Shown here piece after piece: positions 42,250 through 50,826 of a stretch of 64,000 bases of DNA. The DNA is from JAOUJD01 sp963726405. GTDB lineage: Bacteria > Pseudomonadota > Gammaproteobacteria > Burkholderiales > Burkholderiaceae_F. Within the stretch, counting starts at the first letter, position 1. Each line of letters begins with the position of its first letter. The notes under the pieces are model-generated. The model was given only the letters and a program-made list of their open reading frames with translations. It ran no database searches and had not been told where the DNA came from. The position numbers and the translations under genes were made by a program. The stretch is from contig CAVSCF010000005.1 in the NCBI GenBank assembly GCA_963726405.1, positions 777,884 through 841,883 on the forward strand. The letters run 5' to 3'.

Positions 42250-42534
42250 TCAGTCTTCCTTGCGCTGCGCGTACTGCGACGGCGTGGCACCGCCGCGCGC
42301 GAGGAACTCGCGCAGCATCTGGACCGAGTGGCGGTCGAGTGCGTTGCTGCCGTGGTGCGGCCGATGGAGGATGCCTTCGGCGTGGCCGAGCTTGGCGCGG
42401 ATGCGGGCGCCGGACAGCGATTCCACTTCGGCGCCGAGGTGCTTCAGCAGCGATTCGATCTCGCGCCAGTGGATGTTGGTGCCGATGGGGTCGTGGAAGA
42501 TTTCGGTCAGCAGCTTGACGTGCTTCTGGCTCAT
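42250..42534 (-). CDS. HicA/YcfA-like mRNA-interferase family protein without HicB
   Basis: The 94-residue protein includes KHVKLLTEIFHDPIGTNIHW, an EIESLLKHLGAEVE segment, and an HRPHHG loop: a double-stranded-RNA-binding-like HicA fold with a His-containing loop. Classical HicA toxins are about 60 residues and are paired with HicB antitoxin. Here no HicB gene is adjacent, and the partner is an O-methyltransferase gene 5 bases downstream. It is more likely a domesticated or regulatory relative than an active toxin. Start ATG 42534. Confidence 0.68.
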   Translation of the reverse strand: MSQKHVKLLTEIFHDPIGTNIHWREIESLLKHLGAEVESLSGARIRAKLGHAEGILHRPHHGSNALDRHSVQMLREFLARGGATPSQYAQRKED

Positions 42535-42608
42535 GGCAAGGGACGTGCGGAATGTGGATTGCGGGTCGAGCATACCGCCGCGGGCGCAACCCCTGCTCGA
42601 CCGGGAAC

Positions 42609-42810
42609 ATGGAACGCGGAACGATCCGGATCGGGGTGTCCGGCTGGCGCTCGCTCGCAAGCGCGACGCGCGGATGACCGGCCGACCGACGCCAGCCTGG
42701 TCGTGCCGCAGGGCCAGCCGCCGGGTGTGCCCCGTGATGTCTGCTGCTACTTCGACAACACCGACAAACGGCACGCGCCGGACAACGCGCGACGCCTGAT
42801 GGAACTCACG
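42609..42810 (+). pseudogene. Remnant of a DUF72 (YecE) gene with the middle deleted
   Basis: At 42609 the plus strand reads MERGTIRIGVSGWR, the standard DUF72 N-terminus, but it stops after a few residues. From about 42736, in another frame, come CCYFDNTDKRHAPDN and ARRLMEL, the standard DUF72 C-terminal motif (CYFDND/TxxxxAP). An intact gene is about 240-290 codons; only around 45 codons of the two ends remain within 200 bp. This is a clear internal-deletion pseudogene filling most of the 364-bp gap between its neighbours. Confidence 0.6.
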
Positions 42811-42898
42811 GCCGTGCAGCGGTCCCCGGTTCGGCGCGTCGCGCCCGCTGCACGGCGGGCGGCCTGGAGGAATCGGCGGGAAGGGAAAGCGGCGCGCG

Positions 42899-43600
42899 TC
42901 AGCGCTGCTGGTACGGCGGAGGCGGCGCGTTCGGTGGAGGAACGGCGGCGTTCGGCGGTGGAGCATTCGGCGGCGGAATCGCAGCGTTTGGCGGCGGCGC
43001 ATTCGGCGGCGGAATCGCGGCGTTCGGCGGTGGCGCGTTCGGCGGCGGGATGGCCGCATTCGGCGGCGGCGCGAAGCGAGGAGCAGGGGCCACGTACGGC
43101 GGCGGTGCATTGGGCGGCGGCGGATAGTTCGGGCTCGCCGGGCGCATCGAGCGCGCCATGCTGGCGGGCATCGGCACCCGATGGCCGCGCGAGTACATGC
43201 ACTGGTAATACGCGTTGTCGTAGCGCTGCTGGGAGCTGAACCCCACCGCCTGAGCGTTGCCGGCGCCGACCGCGGCGCCGGTGAACAGTCCCATGCCGGC
43301 GCCGACGGCCGCGCCCTCATGCCCGCCCAGCAGGCCGCCGATGGCGGCACCAAGCGCAGTGCCGACCACGGCGCTGCCGACGGCGGCGTTGTTCGCGTTC
43401 TGATTCGGCGTGGTGCCACCGATCGCCTGCGTGCCGAACTGCCGGCACGCGGCATCGTCGAACTGGAATTGCTCGAAGGTGGACCGGCTGCCCGGCATTG
43501 CGGCCACGGTCGGACCCTCGGGCAGCGTCGCGCAACCGGTCAGGCCGAGCACGGCGACCAGCGCCGTGCCGAAAACGGAGCGGAACAGCCAGGCGCTCAT
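42899..43600 (-). CDS. Glycine-zipper lipoprotein with PPPNA repeats
   Basis: The 233-residue lipoprotein has lipobox LTGC (signal GTALVAVLGLTGC), then a soluble segment with cysteines (DDAACRQFGTQAIGG), a YMGG-type glycine zipper (GTALGAAIGGLLGG; AVGAGMGLFTGAAVGAG), YYQCMYSRGHRVP and a C-terminal proline-rich tail of 12-residue repeats, IPPPNAPPPNAA. It probably lies at the inner leaflet of the outer membrane, with the tail crossing the periplasm. The start overlaps the TGA of the upstream gene (ATGA at 43597-43600), so the two envelope proteins are made together. Confidence 0.8.
   Translation of the reverse strand: MSAWLFRSVFGTALVAVLGLTGCATLPEGPTVAAMPGSRSTFEQFQFDDAACRQFGTQAIGGTTPNQNANNAAVGSAVVGTALGAAIGGLLGGHEGAAVGAGMGLFTGAAVGAGNAQAVGFSSQQRYDNAYYQCMYSRGHRVPMPASMARSMRPASPNYPPPPNAPPPYVAPAPRFAPPPNAAIPPPNAPPPNAAIPPPNAPPPNAAIPPPNAPPPNAAVPPPNAPPPPYQQR
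42914..43069. repeat. 36-bp tandem repeat encoding PPPNAPPPNAAI units
   Basis: About four copies of a 36-base unit (12 residues: PPPNAPPPNAAI/V) lie at the 3' end of the glycine-zipper lipoprotein gene. Units are very similar, so copy number probably varies by slippage and would change the length of the periplasmic tail. Confidence 0.75.
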
Positions 43601-44131
43601 TGCTGCGGCGGCTGCGGAGGAACCCGCTGCCAGCCCTCGGAGCATGCGCTCACATACGGGTAATAGCCCTTGGCGCTTGCACACCAGTACCACCACTGCG
43701 TCGGTGCCGCGGCGGCGGGTGCGGCCGGCTGCGCCCCATCCCGCTCGACGAAGACGCTGGGCTCGGATTGCATCACCACCACCGGCGAACTCGCGACAAC
43801 CCAGTTCGGACCCCAGACGCCCGGTCCCCAACCTGGTCCCCAAGCCCGGTCCCCAGCCCGGTCCCCAGCCCGATCCCCAGCCCGGTCCCCAGCCCCAAGC
43901 GGGCCCCCACGCCCAACGGGTCCCCCAGCCTGGACCCCAGCCCCATCCGGGGCCCCATCCGGCGCCCCAGCCCGGCCCCCACCAGACCGGTCCGCCATGG
44001 ATTCCGACCGAAACACTCGGACCGCGGTGGCCGCCGTGGCCGCGCGAGCCCCCTGCAGATGCCGGCGCGCTGATCGCGGCGAGCGCCACTCCGACGAGCA
44101 CCGCGACGCCAAATGCCTTGGCTCTTTTCAT
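43597..44131 (-). CDS. Exported Gly-Trp-Pro repeat protein, single-base frameshift
   Basis: The signal peptide (AVLVGVALAAISAPASA) is followed by a Gly/His/Pro region (GSRGHGGHRGPSVSVGIHGG), a run of WGPGWG repeats, and, after removal of an extra base at 43842-43843, WGPNWVVASSPVVVMQSEPS and a C-terminal cysteine-containing tail (WYWCASAKGYYPYVSACSEG). The tail motif is common in small betaproteobacterial envelope proteins annotated as hypothetical. The break lies inside the repeats, where slippage, either biological or technical, is likely. Start ATG 44131; its TGA overlaps the next gene's ATG. Confidence 0.72.
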
Positions 44132-44325
44132 GATGGTCCTGTCCTTGTGCGGGCGGCCTGCCACACCACCCGCTCATGAGACTTCAACGATCTCATGCTA
44201 GTTCGGGCTGACTCGAAAAGCCGTTGCAATTTGTAACCGCCCCGGTGGGAAGCGGTACGCCGAGAACGAGGCGACGAACGGGCGGTGCGGAGCGGTTCCT
44301 CGCGCCGGCCGATGCGCGCCGGCGA

Positions 44326-44577
44326 TCAGTTTCCGTAGCGGAACAGGTTCTTCATTTCCTTCAACACGCCGGCCAGCCGCTCGAGTGCGGGCTTTTCTTC
44401 GTCGAAGGTCGCGATCGTCACCCAGTTGCCCTGGACGAGCGCGTCGACGTTGAAGCCGCCGGCCACGGCGCTGCTCGGGGCTCGCGGCACGATGCGCAGC
44501 GCGGTGATGGAATTCAGCAGCACATAGGCGCCCGCCGTTCCCGAAAGCCAGCCCTTGTCGATGGTCATTTCGCTCAT
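44326..44577 (-). CDS. Hypothetical 83-residue protein
   Basis: A short soluble protein beginning MSEMTIDKGWLSGTAGAYVL and including NSITALRIVPR, NWVTIATFDEEKPALERL and an amphipathic C-terminal helix (AGVLKEMKNLFRYGN). Coding character is good and a GGAG ribosome site precedes ATG 44577. No domain is recognised; the YVLLNSI...DEE pattern suggests a small beta-sheet fold. It is transcribed alone. Confidence 0.65.
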   Translation of the reverse strand: MSEMTIDKGWLSGTAGAYVLLNSITALRIVPRAPSSAVAGGFNVDALVQGNWVTIATFDEEKPALERLAGVLKEMKNLFRYGN

Positions 44578-44866
44578 GGAACTCCTCCGATTGAGTCCGG
44601 AGCGTACGCGTCCGCGGCCGCCGGGATCAGCGCGGCTGCACGGTCTTTGTCGAACTCGGGGGGAAGGGCGCGCTGCTGCTGAGGCTCGGCTACACCCCCG
44701 TGGCGATCACGAACATGGCGTGAGTGAAGCTGCTGTCCGATGGCAGCCTGATGCAGATCGAGGACACCGGCGGCATCGAGTTCGAGACCTGGAAGCGCTC
44801 GTGCCCGGTCGATTACGATGCCGGAGAGATGTCCGGCTTCGCGGGCGTCTGTCCGGAGCCTTCGTC
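44578..44866. other. Intergenic region with short protein-like scraps
   Basis: Two short plus-strand stretches look like protein: LLLRLGYTPVAITNMA ending at a stop (44712), and then GSLMQIEDTGGIEFETWKRS from about 44745, which runs in a different frame from the CWC gene that follows. They may be remnants of a lost gene. No family is recognised and no start or ribosome site is convincing. Confidence 0.3.
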
Positions 44867-45073
44867 GTGCAGTCCGTGTCGACCCTGTCGCCGTCCACGT
44901 GCGCCCGCTGCGGGACGCGCTTTCACTGCGGTCGCGACGATGCGTCCGGGTGCTGGTGCGCGCGCCTGCCGCCGCTCGATGGTGCTCGCTACGATGCAGC
45001 GTCCGGTTGCCTGTGCGAGTCGTGCCTCCGGCGGTTGCTCGACGAAACGGCCGCGGACCGAAGGCAAAGGTAG
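44867..45073 (+). CDS. Small cysteine-rich CWC-family protein
   Basis: A short protein of 65-68 residues (GTG at 44867 or 44876) with the pattern CARCGTRFHCGRDDASGCWC near the start and CLCESCLRRLL near the end: the CxxC...C...CWC...CxCxxC layout of the cysteine-rich CWC family, presumably a structural zinc site. Function is unknown. It precedes a MaoC-type dehydratase by only 3 bases, so the two are probably co-translated. Confidence 0.65.
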   Translation: MQSVSTLSPSTCARCGTRFHCGRDDASGCWCARLPPLDGARYDAASGCLCESCLRRLLDETAADRRQR

Positions 45074-45076
45074 GTC

Positions 45077-45553
45077 ATGCCCATCCCTCTTTCCCTCGAG
45101 CAATTGGTCGCAAGCGTCGGACGCGAAGTCGCGGTCAGCGACTGGCTCACGATCTCGCAGCCGATGATCGACGAGTTCGCCGACGCGGTCTCGGACCGCC
45201 AGTGGATCCACGTCGACCCCGAGCGCGCTGGGCGCGAGTCGCCGTTTCGCGATTCCTGCGGCGAGCGGCGCACGGTGGCGCACGGTTTTCTCACGCTGTC
45301 GCTGCTGACTCGGATGCTTGAAAACGCGATCGAAGTATCGGACCGGCAGACCGGCATCAACGTGGGCTTCAACAAGGTGCGGTTCACGAGGCCGGTGACG
45401 TCCGGCAGCCGCGTGCGGGGGCGCTTCGTGCTGCGCGAAGCGAAGCCGATCGCCGGCGGCGCGCAGTTCGTGTGGGACGTGACGGTGCAATGCGAAGGCG
45501 ACGACAAGCCCGTTCTCGTGGCCGAGTGGCTGACGCGGATCCTCGCCGCGTGA
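45077..45553 (+). CDS. MaoC-like (R)-hydratase, hot-dog fold
   Basis: The 158-residue protein has the hydratase-2 motif: Asp and His in FADAVSDRQWIHVDPERA, then HGFLTLSLLTRML and NVGFNKVRFTRPV. Such enzymes hydrate trans-2-enoyl-CoA to (R)-3-hydroxyacyl-CoA, feeding polyhydroxyalkanoate synthesis or degradation. The segment ESPFRDSCGERRTVAHGF is several residues longer than the usual SPFGGTIAHGF, so the active-site loop is atypical here. Confidence 0.83.
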   Translation: MPIPLSLEQLVASVGREVAVSDWLTISQPMIDEFADAVSDRQWIHVDPERAGRESPFRDSCGERRTVAHGFLTLSLLTRMLENAIEVSDRQTGINVGFNKVRFTRPVTSGSRVRGRFVLREAKPIAGGAQFVWDVTVQCEGDDKPVLVAEWLTRILAA

Positions 45554-45568
45554 AGGGCGGAAGGCTCG

Positions 45569-46834
45569 CTACAAGGGCCGCGGAACACCGAACGTGCCGC
45601 GCGCCGTGAACAGCTGGTACATCACGTAGGCGCGGTTGCCGTCGCCGAGCAGGATCAGGTCGTTCAACCCGTCGCCGTCGACGTCCACTGCACCGATGCG
45701 TGACATTGCGATCGGCATGTCGATCGCCGCCGTCTGCAGGTACCGGCCGGCCGTCGTCGGAGCCAGGATGTTCGTGCGCGAACGCACGGTGGCGGGAGTG
45801 CCGGAGCTGAAGGCCCCGGTCGTTGCGATATCCGGGGTGCCATCGCCGTTGAGATCGGCGACGACGAAGGCGTCGAGGCCGCTCAGGTTCGAGATGTCGG
45901 TGTCGACGACGTCGATCCGGTCGAGCACGAACTGGCGCACCACCGAGATCCGCGCCGCGAACGCCGATGAGACCGGCGTGAAGCAGGTGACGATGTCCAC
46001 GAAGCCGTTGCCATCCACATCGACAACGTCGATGGCCTGGGCGTCCAGGCCGGTGTACGACGCCATCACACGGCCCGGCGTGCTGAAGAAGGTCGAGCCG
46101 CCGGCGAGCAGCGTTGAATAGTTGACGACCAGTTGCCCGGGCGAGTTGGCCACGGTAGTGCTGCCCACCACCGAATACGACACGAGGTCGGAACGCCCGG
46201 AGCCGCCGACATCCGCCGCGGTGACCTTTGCAACGCGCCCGTCGATCGCGATCGTCGTCGGTGGCGCGAATTCGCCCCGCACCGCAAGCCGCTGCAGGTA
46301 CTGCGCCGCGCCGTTGCCGCCGCCGGGAATGCCGGCGGTGACGATGTCGGGCGCGAGATCGAAGTTGGCGTCGGTGACGACGAAGTCGTTCGCCGCCAGG
46401 CCGGTGGCCACGGCGCGCGCCGGAATAAAACGTCCGCGGTTGTTCGCATCCTGCAGCAGCAGATACAGCACGTCGTCGTTCACGTCGGAGCCGCCGATGA
46501 CGTCGAGCACCAGCAGGTCGGGCACGCCGTCGCCGTTGACGTCGGCGATCTTCAGGCGCCACGGGCGACGGCCCACCGTGATCTGGCTGGTGACGAAGCC
46601 GCCCGGCGTGGTCTGCCGATAGATCTTCAGCACGCCCTCGGCCGCGGCCGAATCGCGCTGCTGCGACGCGAGCGTGACGATGTCCGCGCGACCGTCACCG
46701 TCGAGGTCGGCGCCGGCGATGTCCGTCTGCACCCACACCGTGGTGCCCGAGCCGCTGCCGGTGTCCTCCTCGGGCTCGATGCAACCGGCGAGTGCCAGCG
46801 CGAGTGCGATGCAGGTCAGCGGGACGAGACGCAT
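45569..46834 (-). CDS. FG-GAP/VCBS-repeat calcium-binding lipoprotein
   Basis: The 421-residue lipoprotein (signal LTCIALALALAGC, lipobox LAGC) is built of FG-GAP-type beta-propeller repeats, each with a calcium loop: DLDGDGRADIV, DVNGDGVPDLL, DVDGNGFVDIV, DLNGDGTPDIA and DVDGDGLNDLI. The fold resembles integrin alpha propellers and is used for adhesion or extracellular binding. An acidic linker (EPEEDTGSGSG) follows the lipidated cysteine. It stands alone; no secretion genes are nearby, so a cell-surface location is an inference. Confidence 0.85.
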   Translation of the reverse strand: MRLVPLTCIALALALAGCIEPEEDTGSGSGTTVWVQTDIAGADLDGDGRADIVTLASQQRDSAAAEGVLKIYRQTTPGGFVTSQITVGRRPWRLKIADVNGDGVPDLLVLDVIGGSDVNDDVLYLLLQDANNRGRFIPARAVATGLAANDFVVTDANFDLAPDIVTAGIPGGGNGAAQYLQRLAVRGEFAPPTTIAIDGRVAKVTAADVGGSGRSDLVSYSVVGSTTVANSPGQLVVNYSTLLAGGSTFFSTPGRVMASYTGLDAQAIDVVDVDGNGFVDIVTCFTPVSSAFAARISVVRQFVLDRIDVVDTDISNLSGLDAFVVADLNGDGTPDIATTGAFSSGTPATVRSRTNILAPTTAGRYLQTAAIDMPIAMSRIGAVDVDGDGLNDLILLGDGNRAYVMYQLFTARGTFGVPRPL

Positions 46835-46931
46835 ACCAACCTTCCAGTGGGCAGTTGGTTACGTTTTAGCACCTTCTGCCGCGCGGACGAAGGGACCGGA
46901 GCGGGCCCCTTGTCCGCTGTCAGCACATCAT

Positions 46932-47270
46932 TCAGCGCGCGGGTTGCGCGAGGACCTCGGTCCTGGCCGGCTTCCTGGTCTCCACGTGCGGAGTGGCGCC
47001 CAGCGCTTCGTACGTGAACGGCGTTGTGGGCGCGGCGGCCGCACGCGGCGCGCTCTCCGCGCGGGTGGCGGCCGCCTTGGGGGCCGCGGGCTTGGGCGCC
47101 TCGGCGGCTGGCGCGGCGGACCGTGCGCGGCCGAACGTCAACGACGGCGTCGCGCCGACGGCTTCGTAGGTGAACGGGCTGTTGGCGCCCTCGGTCTGCG
47201 GCCCGGCGGCGTTCGCCGACAACGCGGCGGCGGCGAGTACGGCGGCGATCATCGATTTGCTGGTGCGCAT
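46932..47270 (-). CDS. Small exported protein with duplicated PFTYEAxGATP motif
   Basis: The 112-residue precursor has a signal peptide (MIAAVLAAAALSANA) and two near-identical segments, PFTYEAVGATPSLTFGRA and PFTYEALGATPHVETRKP, separated by an Ala/Pro linker (APAAEAPKPAAPKAAATRA). Start ATG 47270 has AGGAG upstream; a longer in-frame start exists at 47390 but lacks support. Function is unknown. It is divergent from the AraC-type regulator, with a 104-bp shared region. Confidence 0.65.
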   Translation of the reverse strand: MRTSKSMIAAVLAAAALSANAAGPQTEGANSPFTYEAVGATPSLTFGRARSAAPAAEAPKPAAPKAAATRAESAPRAAAAPTTPFTYEALGATPHVETRKPARTEVLAQPAR

Positions 47271-47374
47271 ATCCACTCCTCTTGTTTGGCATCCGGCCGA
47301 AGCGACCGGCGACTTGATGAGGCGTATCGTGCGCGGCTGGCGACGGAAAAATAAGACGCTAAAGAACGAAAAAC

Positions 47375-48373
47375 ATGTCGAATCGTTCAAAGAGGACGGC
47401 GGAGCCCGTAGACGGCGCGTTCGACCTGCTTACCGACGTCATGGAGCAGGTGCGCCTGGAAGCGCCCGTGTTCTTCACCGGCGACCTGGCGGCCCCCTAT
47501 GGCATCCACGTGGTGCGGGCCGGCCGCGCGCCCTTCTACGCCGTGCGTTCGGGCCAGTGCAGCATCAAGGTGGGCGAGCGCGCGGAGCGCAAGGTGCACG
47601 CCGGCGACTTCGTCCTGTTGCCGGGTGGCGCTGCGCACGTGGTGCGCTCGGGCCCCGGGGCGAAGATCGTTCCGTTCGACGAGTGGCTGGCCACGCACCC
47701 GATGGACCATCGCGGTTTCGTCCGCCACCGCGGAGCCGGGCCGGTCACCCGGGTCACGGGCGGCTTCTTCTCCACGCAGTCGGTCAAGGTGAATCCGCTG
47801 TTCTCGGCGCTGCCGCCGCTGATCCATCTGCGCGGCGACGATCCGCATGTGCAGCAGTGGCTGCAGCCGACGCTTGCGTTCATCGACGCCGAGATCGCCT
47901 CCGACGCGCAGGGCTCCCGCACGGTGCTGCGTCGGATGGCCGACGTGCTGTTCATCCAGGCGGTGCGCGCGCATGTCGCCGGGCGCGACAAGCGCACCCG
48001 CAGCTGGCTGCGCGGGCTGACCGACAAGCGCATCGCCCGCGCGCTGGCGGCGATCCACGAGCATTACGCGGAGCCATGGACGCTCGAGGCGCTGGCGCGC
48101 GAAGCGGCGATGTCGCGCACCGCGTTTGCCGTGACGTTCAAGGCGCTGGTGGGCGAGTCGCCGATGTCCTACCTGGAGCGGTGGCGCGTGCTGCGCGCCG
48201 CGAACGCCCTGCGCACCGAGGGCCTGAGCCTCGCGCGCGCCGCCGAGGCCGTCGGTTATCGATCCGACATCGTGTTCGCCAAGGCCTTCAAGCGCGTGAC
48301 CGGCGAGACGCCGGGGCGCTATCGGCGCGGCGAGTCGCCGTCGCTCAAGGTGCAGTTGCCGTTGGCCGCCTGA
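47375..48373 (+). CDS. AraC-family regulator with N-terminal cupin domain
   Basis: The 332-residue protein has an N-terminal AraC-type cupin (VFFTGDLAAPYGIHVVRAG; GDFVLLPGGAAHVVRSG) and a C-terminal pair of helix-turn-helices (WTLEALAREAAMSRTAF; LARAAEAVGYRSDIVFAKAF, with the family's GETPGRYR ending). Regulators of this cupin_6 type often control a neighbouring oxidoreductase or an efflux gene. Here the nearest divergent gene is the small PFTYEA protein. The 3' end overlaps the convergent acyltransferase gene by 29 bases. Confidence 0.88.
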   Translation: MSNRSKRTAEPVDGAFDLLTDVMEQVRLEAPVFFTGDLAAPYGIHVVRAGRAPFYAVRSGQCSIKVGERAERKVHAGDFVLLPGGAAHVVRSGPGAKIVPFDEWLATHPMDHRGFVRHRGAGPVTRVTGGFFSTQSVKVNPLFSALPPLIHLRGDDPHVQQWLQPTLAFIDAEIASDAQGSRTVLRRMADVLFIQAVRAHVAGRDKRTRSWLRGLTDKRIARALAAIHEHYAEPWTLEALAREAAMSRTAFAVTFKALVGESPMSYLERWRVLRAANALRTEGLSLARAAEAVGYRSDIVFAKAFKRVTGETPGRYRRGESPSLKVQLPLAA

Positions 48374-49220
48374 GTTCGGAGAGCAGCGCGTCCTTCTCGA
48401 CCCACAGCGAGTTCACCCACTCCTGCATGCGGCCGCGGAACTCCTTGTCGCCCAGGTAGTCGCCGTCGAGGAGTTCAGCGGGGATCTCGCGCTGCTGCAC
48501 GCGCACCGTCACAGCGCGCACCTTGCCGCTGAGGATGTCCCAGAAGGTCGGCGGTCCGTCCGGGTAGACGATGGTCACGTCGAGCAGCCGGTGGAATTGC
48601 GCCCCGAGGGTCGTCAGCGCGGTGGCGATGCCGCCCACCTTCGGCTTCAGCAGGTGCTTGAACGGCGAGCGCTGCCGGTCGTGCTTGTCCGGAGTGAAGC
48701 GCGTGCCTTCGAGGAAGTTGATGACCGAGGTCGGAACCACGCGGAACTTCTCGCACGCCTTGCGGGCGCGCTCCAGGTCCTTGGGTCCCGATGAACCGCC
48801 CTTGCGCTGCATGAACGGGAAATCGAGCGCCCACCACGCCAGGCCGATCACCGGCACGTACATGAGCTGGCGCTTCAGGAAGAACTTCAGAAGCGGAACC
48901 CGCCGGTTGAATATCTTCTGCAGCACGAGGATGTCGACCCAGCTCTGGTGGTTGCTGACGACGAGATACCAGCCCTTCAGGTCGAGGTTTTCGGCGCCCT
49001 GCACGTCCCAGCGGACGTCGCCGACGACGCCGATCCACCAGTTGTTCACGGCGATCCACTCGGTGGCGATGGCGTTCAGCGCGCGGTCGGTGACGTGCCG
49101 TACCGCCGTGAACGGCAGCAGCAGCTTGGCGAGCGCGAACGGGATCATCGCGGTGACGCCGAGCAGGACATTCAGCGCGAGCGTGACCGACGCGAACACG
49201 CCCTTGAGGGTGGAGAGCAT
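48345..49220 (-). CDS. LPLAT/PlsC-family acyltransferase (YihG-like)
   Basis: The 291-residue membrane acyltransferase has an N-terminal hydrophobic segment (VTLALNVLLGVTAMIPFALA), the catalytic HX4D box SNHQSWVDI, the substrate motif NFLEGTRFTPDKH and a basic patch. The family acylates lysophosphatidic acid or related lipids at the sn-2 position; the YihG/YihG-like branch is an alternative to PlsC. It converges on the AraC gene. Confidence 0.87.
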   Translation of the reverse strand: MLSTLKGVFASVTLALNVLLGVTAMIPFALAKLLLPFTAVRHVTDRALNAIATEWIAVNNWWIGVVGDVRWDVQGAENLDLKGWYLVVSNHQSWVDILVLQKIFNRRVPLLKFFLKRQLMYVPVIGLAWWALDFPFMQRKGGSSGPKDLERARKACEKFRVVPTSVINFLEGTRFTPDKHDRQRSPFKHLLKPKVGGIATALTTLGAQFHRLLDVTIVYPDGPPTFWDILSGKVRAVTVRVQQREIPAELLDGDYLGDKEFRGRMQEWVNSLWVEKDALLSELRRPTATAP

Positions 49221-49551
49221 GGCGCGAAGCTTAGCGGCCCGCGCGGGAACGGCGGGCCCGGTCCCGTTTGACCCATCGCAATGACGCCACGTCTGTCGCG
49301 GCGGTGCCGAATGCGGGCCCTTGTGCCCCGGCGATCAGGCCTCGATGGCGATGGACGCTTGCCTGGACGGCGGCCTGTCACGCAGTGCGCCGCATCACCC
49401 GCCGTCTGGCAATTTGTGCCCACAAACGCGCACGACCGCCCTACACTCGCGGCGCGGCAGGAACGGCGCGGCCCGAACAACAAGAGCGAAGGCGCCGGCA
49501 GCACCAGAACAGATCGCGGGAAGGACGCTTCCTCGCGACGACAGGTGGGCA
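49221..49551. other. 331-bp region upstream of the tandem paralogue pair
   Basis: No gene with coding character was found. The region contains AAACGCGCACGACCGCCCTACACTCGC (split here as a possible promoter at 49429-49455, with TACACT as a -10-like box) and AGGTGGG at 49542-49548 as the ribosome site for the TTG start at 49552. Confidence 0.35.
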
Positions 49552-50691
49552 TTGAACGAGAAATTCGAAGTCATCGATTCGCCCGACGCGCCCGCCGAGC
49601 TCGTCTCGACGCGGTACCGGCACACGGCGCTCTTCGGCAAGCGCGTGCGCTGGCTCCCCCCGCACCGGCTCGTTCCCTCCTTCGCCAGCGCCGACGGCCA
49701 GCCGGTCATCTACCGGCGCCGCTCGCAGGTGGTCCTCACCGAATCGTCCGACACCACGGTCGCGGGCGAGCCGACGAGCTTTGCGATCAACGCCAGCGGG
49801 CTGAAGGTCCGCATCGACGAATACGGCTATGCACGCGTCATTCGTCCGTCGCGCACGCAGCAGCGGATCGATCCGCTGACGCATCTCGCCGACGGCTCGC
49901 ACGAACTCGAGCGTGAGGCGGCCGAGTCGGTGTGCCGGCGCCTGAACCAGCACGTCGAGGCGATCGGAGAGCCGCATCGCTGGACGCCGCCGCCCACCGT
50001 GCAGCTGGTGCCCCTCGCGGCACGGCCGTACTCCGAGCCGCCACCGCCGCCGCCGCCGAAGCGCGAAGGCGTGAGCCGGACGCCGGCGCAGATCAACGCC
50101 TACCTCGACGCCCGTGCGGCCTGGCTGAAGCGCCACTTCGCGTGGGAGAACGGGCAACGTGCGGTGCGGGAACTGAGCGAGCGGGCCGCGGCGGGCAATC
50201 CGGCCGCCATGCGCGCGCACATCGTCAGCTGCCTGCAGGACGTCCTGTGGCCGGCGCCGATCTTCATGAGCTACGGCTTCCTCGGCCGGGACGAGATCCG
50301 CTTCGACGTGCGCGTGCCCGACGCGGAGACTCTGCCCGACCGCGAAGCGCAGACCGCGTTCGGCAACCGCGTCGTGGTGCGCCCGATGTCGCCGCTCAAG
50401 CACAACCTGCTGCACACCAGCCACGCCTTCGGCCTCGTCGTGCGCCTCGTCGGCGAGGCATTCGCCGCCCTGCCCACGGTGAAGCGCGTGATCGTGAGCG
50501 GTTTCCAGAGCCCCGCCGGCGCGCGGCCGCGCTACATCATCTCCGTCTCGGCGGAGCGCAAGGTGTGGTCGATGCTGTACGCCGAAAACTGGGTCCGCGA
50601 AGGCTCGCCCGAGCGCCTCATGAAGCCGCTCGGCGCGCGCTACAACCTGACCGGACTTGGCGCCTTCCTGCCGATCGACCCCTTCGAGTAA
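49552..50691 (+). CDS. Unrecognised protein, tandem paralogue 1
   Basis: The 379-residue protein starts at a TTG (49552) with AGGTGG upstream. Segments shared with the next gene: LFGKRVRWLPPHRLVPSFAS, YRRRSQVVLTESSD, RIDEYGYARVIRPSR, AYLDARAAWLKRHFAWENGQ, FGNRVVVRPMSP and ARYNLTGLGAFLPIDPFE. A proline run (PPPPPPP) sits in the middle linker. No signal peptide, membrane segment or known catalytic motif is visible. The mixed alpha/beta layout with a conserved N-terminal beta-rich domain and a C-terminal domain suggests an intracellular protein. I do not recognise the family. The next gene starts 135 bases on. Confidence 0.7.
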   Translation: MNEKFEVIDSPDAPAELVSTRYRHTALFGKRVRWLPPHRLVPSFASADGQPVIYRRRSQVVLTESSDTTVAGEPTSFAINASGLKVRIDEYGYARVIRPSRTQQRIDPLTHLADGSHELEREAAESVCRRLNQHVEAIGEPHRWTPPPTVQLVPLAARPYSEPPPPPPPKREGVSRTPAQINAYLDARAAWLKRHFAWENGQRAVRELSERAAAGNPAAMRAHIVSCLQDVLWPAPIFMSYGFLGRDEIRFDVRVPDAETLPDREAQTAFGNRVVVRPMSPLKHNLLHTSHAFGLVVRLVGEAFAALPTVKRVIVSGFQSPAGARPRYIISVSAERKVWSMLYAENWVREGSPERLMKPLGARYNLTGLGAFLPIDPFE

Positions 50692-50826
50692 TCGCGCTGT
50701 CGGCGCCCGTCCCCGGCGCGCCTCATCCGAACGTACGGCTCACGGGCACGTCGCCGATAGCGACCGCTGACAAATGCCCTGTTTCCGGGAGGCTTTTCGC
50801 GGCGTCAGGCGCGCTGCCGCTCGTCG

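Noticed and set aside
42250..42534. A HicA-HicB toxin-antitoxin system
   Set aside because: No HicB-like gene lies on either side; the protein is longer than typical HicA and is co-transcribed with a methyltransferase.
42914..43069. Regular 36-base repeats that might suggest a CRISPR array
   Set aside because: Units are contiguous with no unique spacers, they encode an in-frame proline-rich tail, and no cas gene is nearby.
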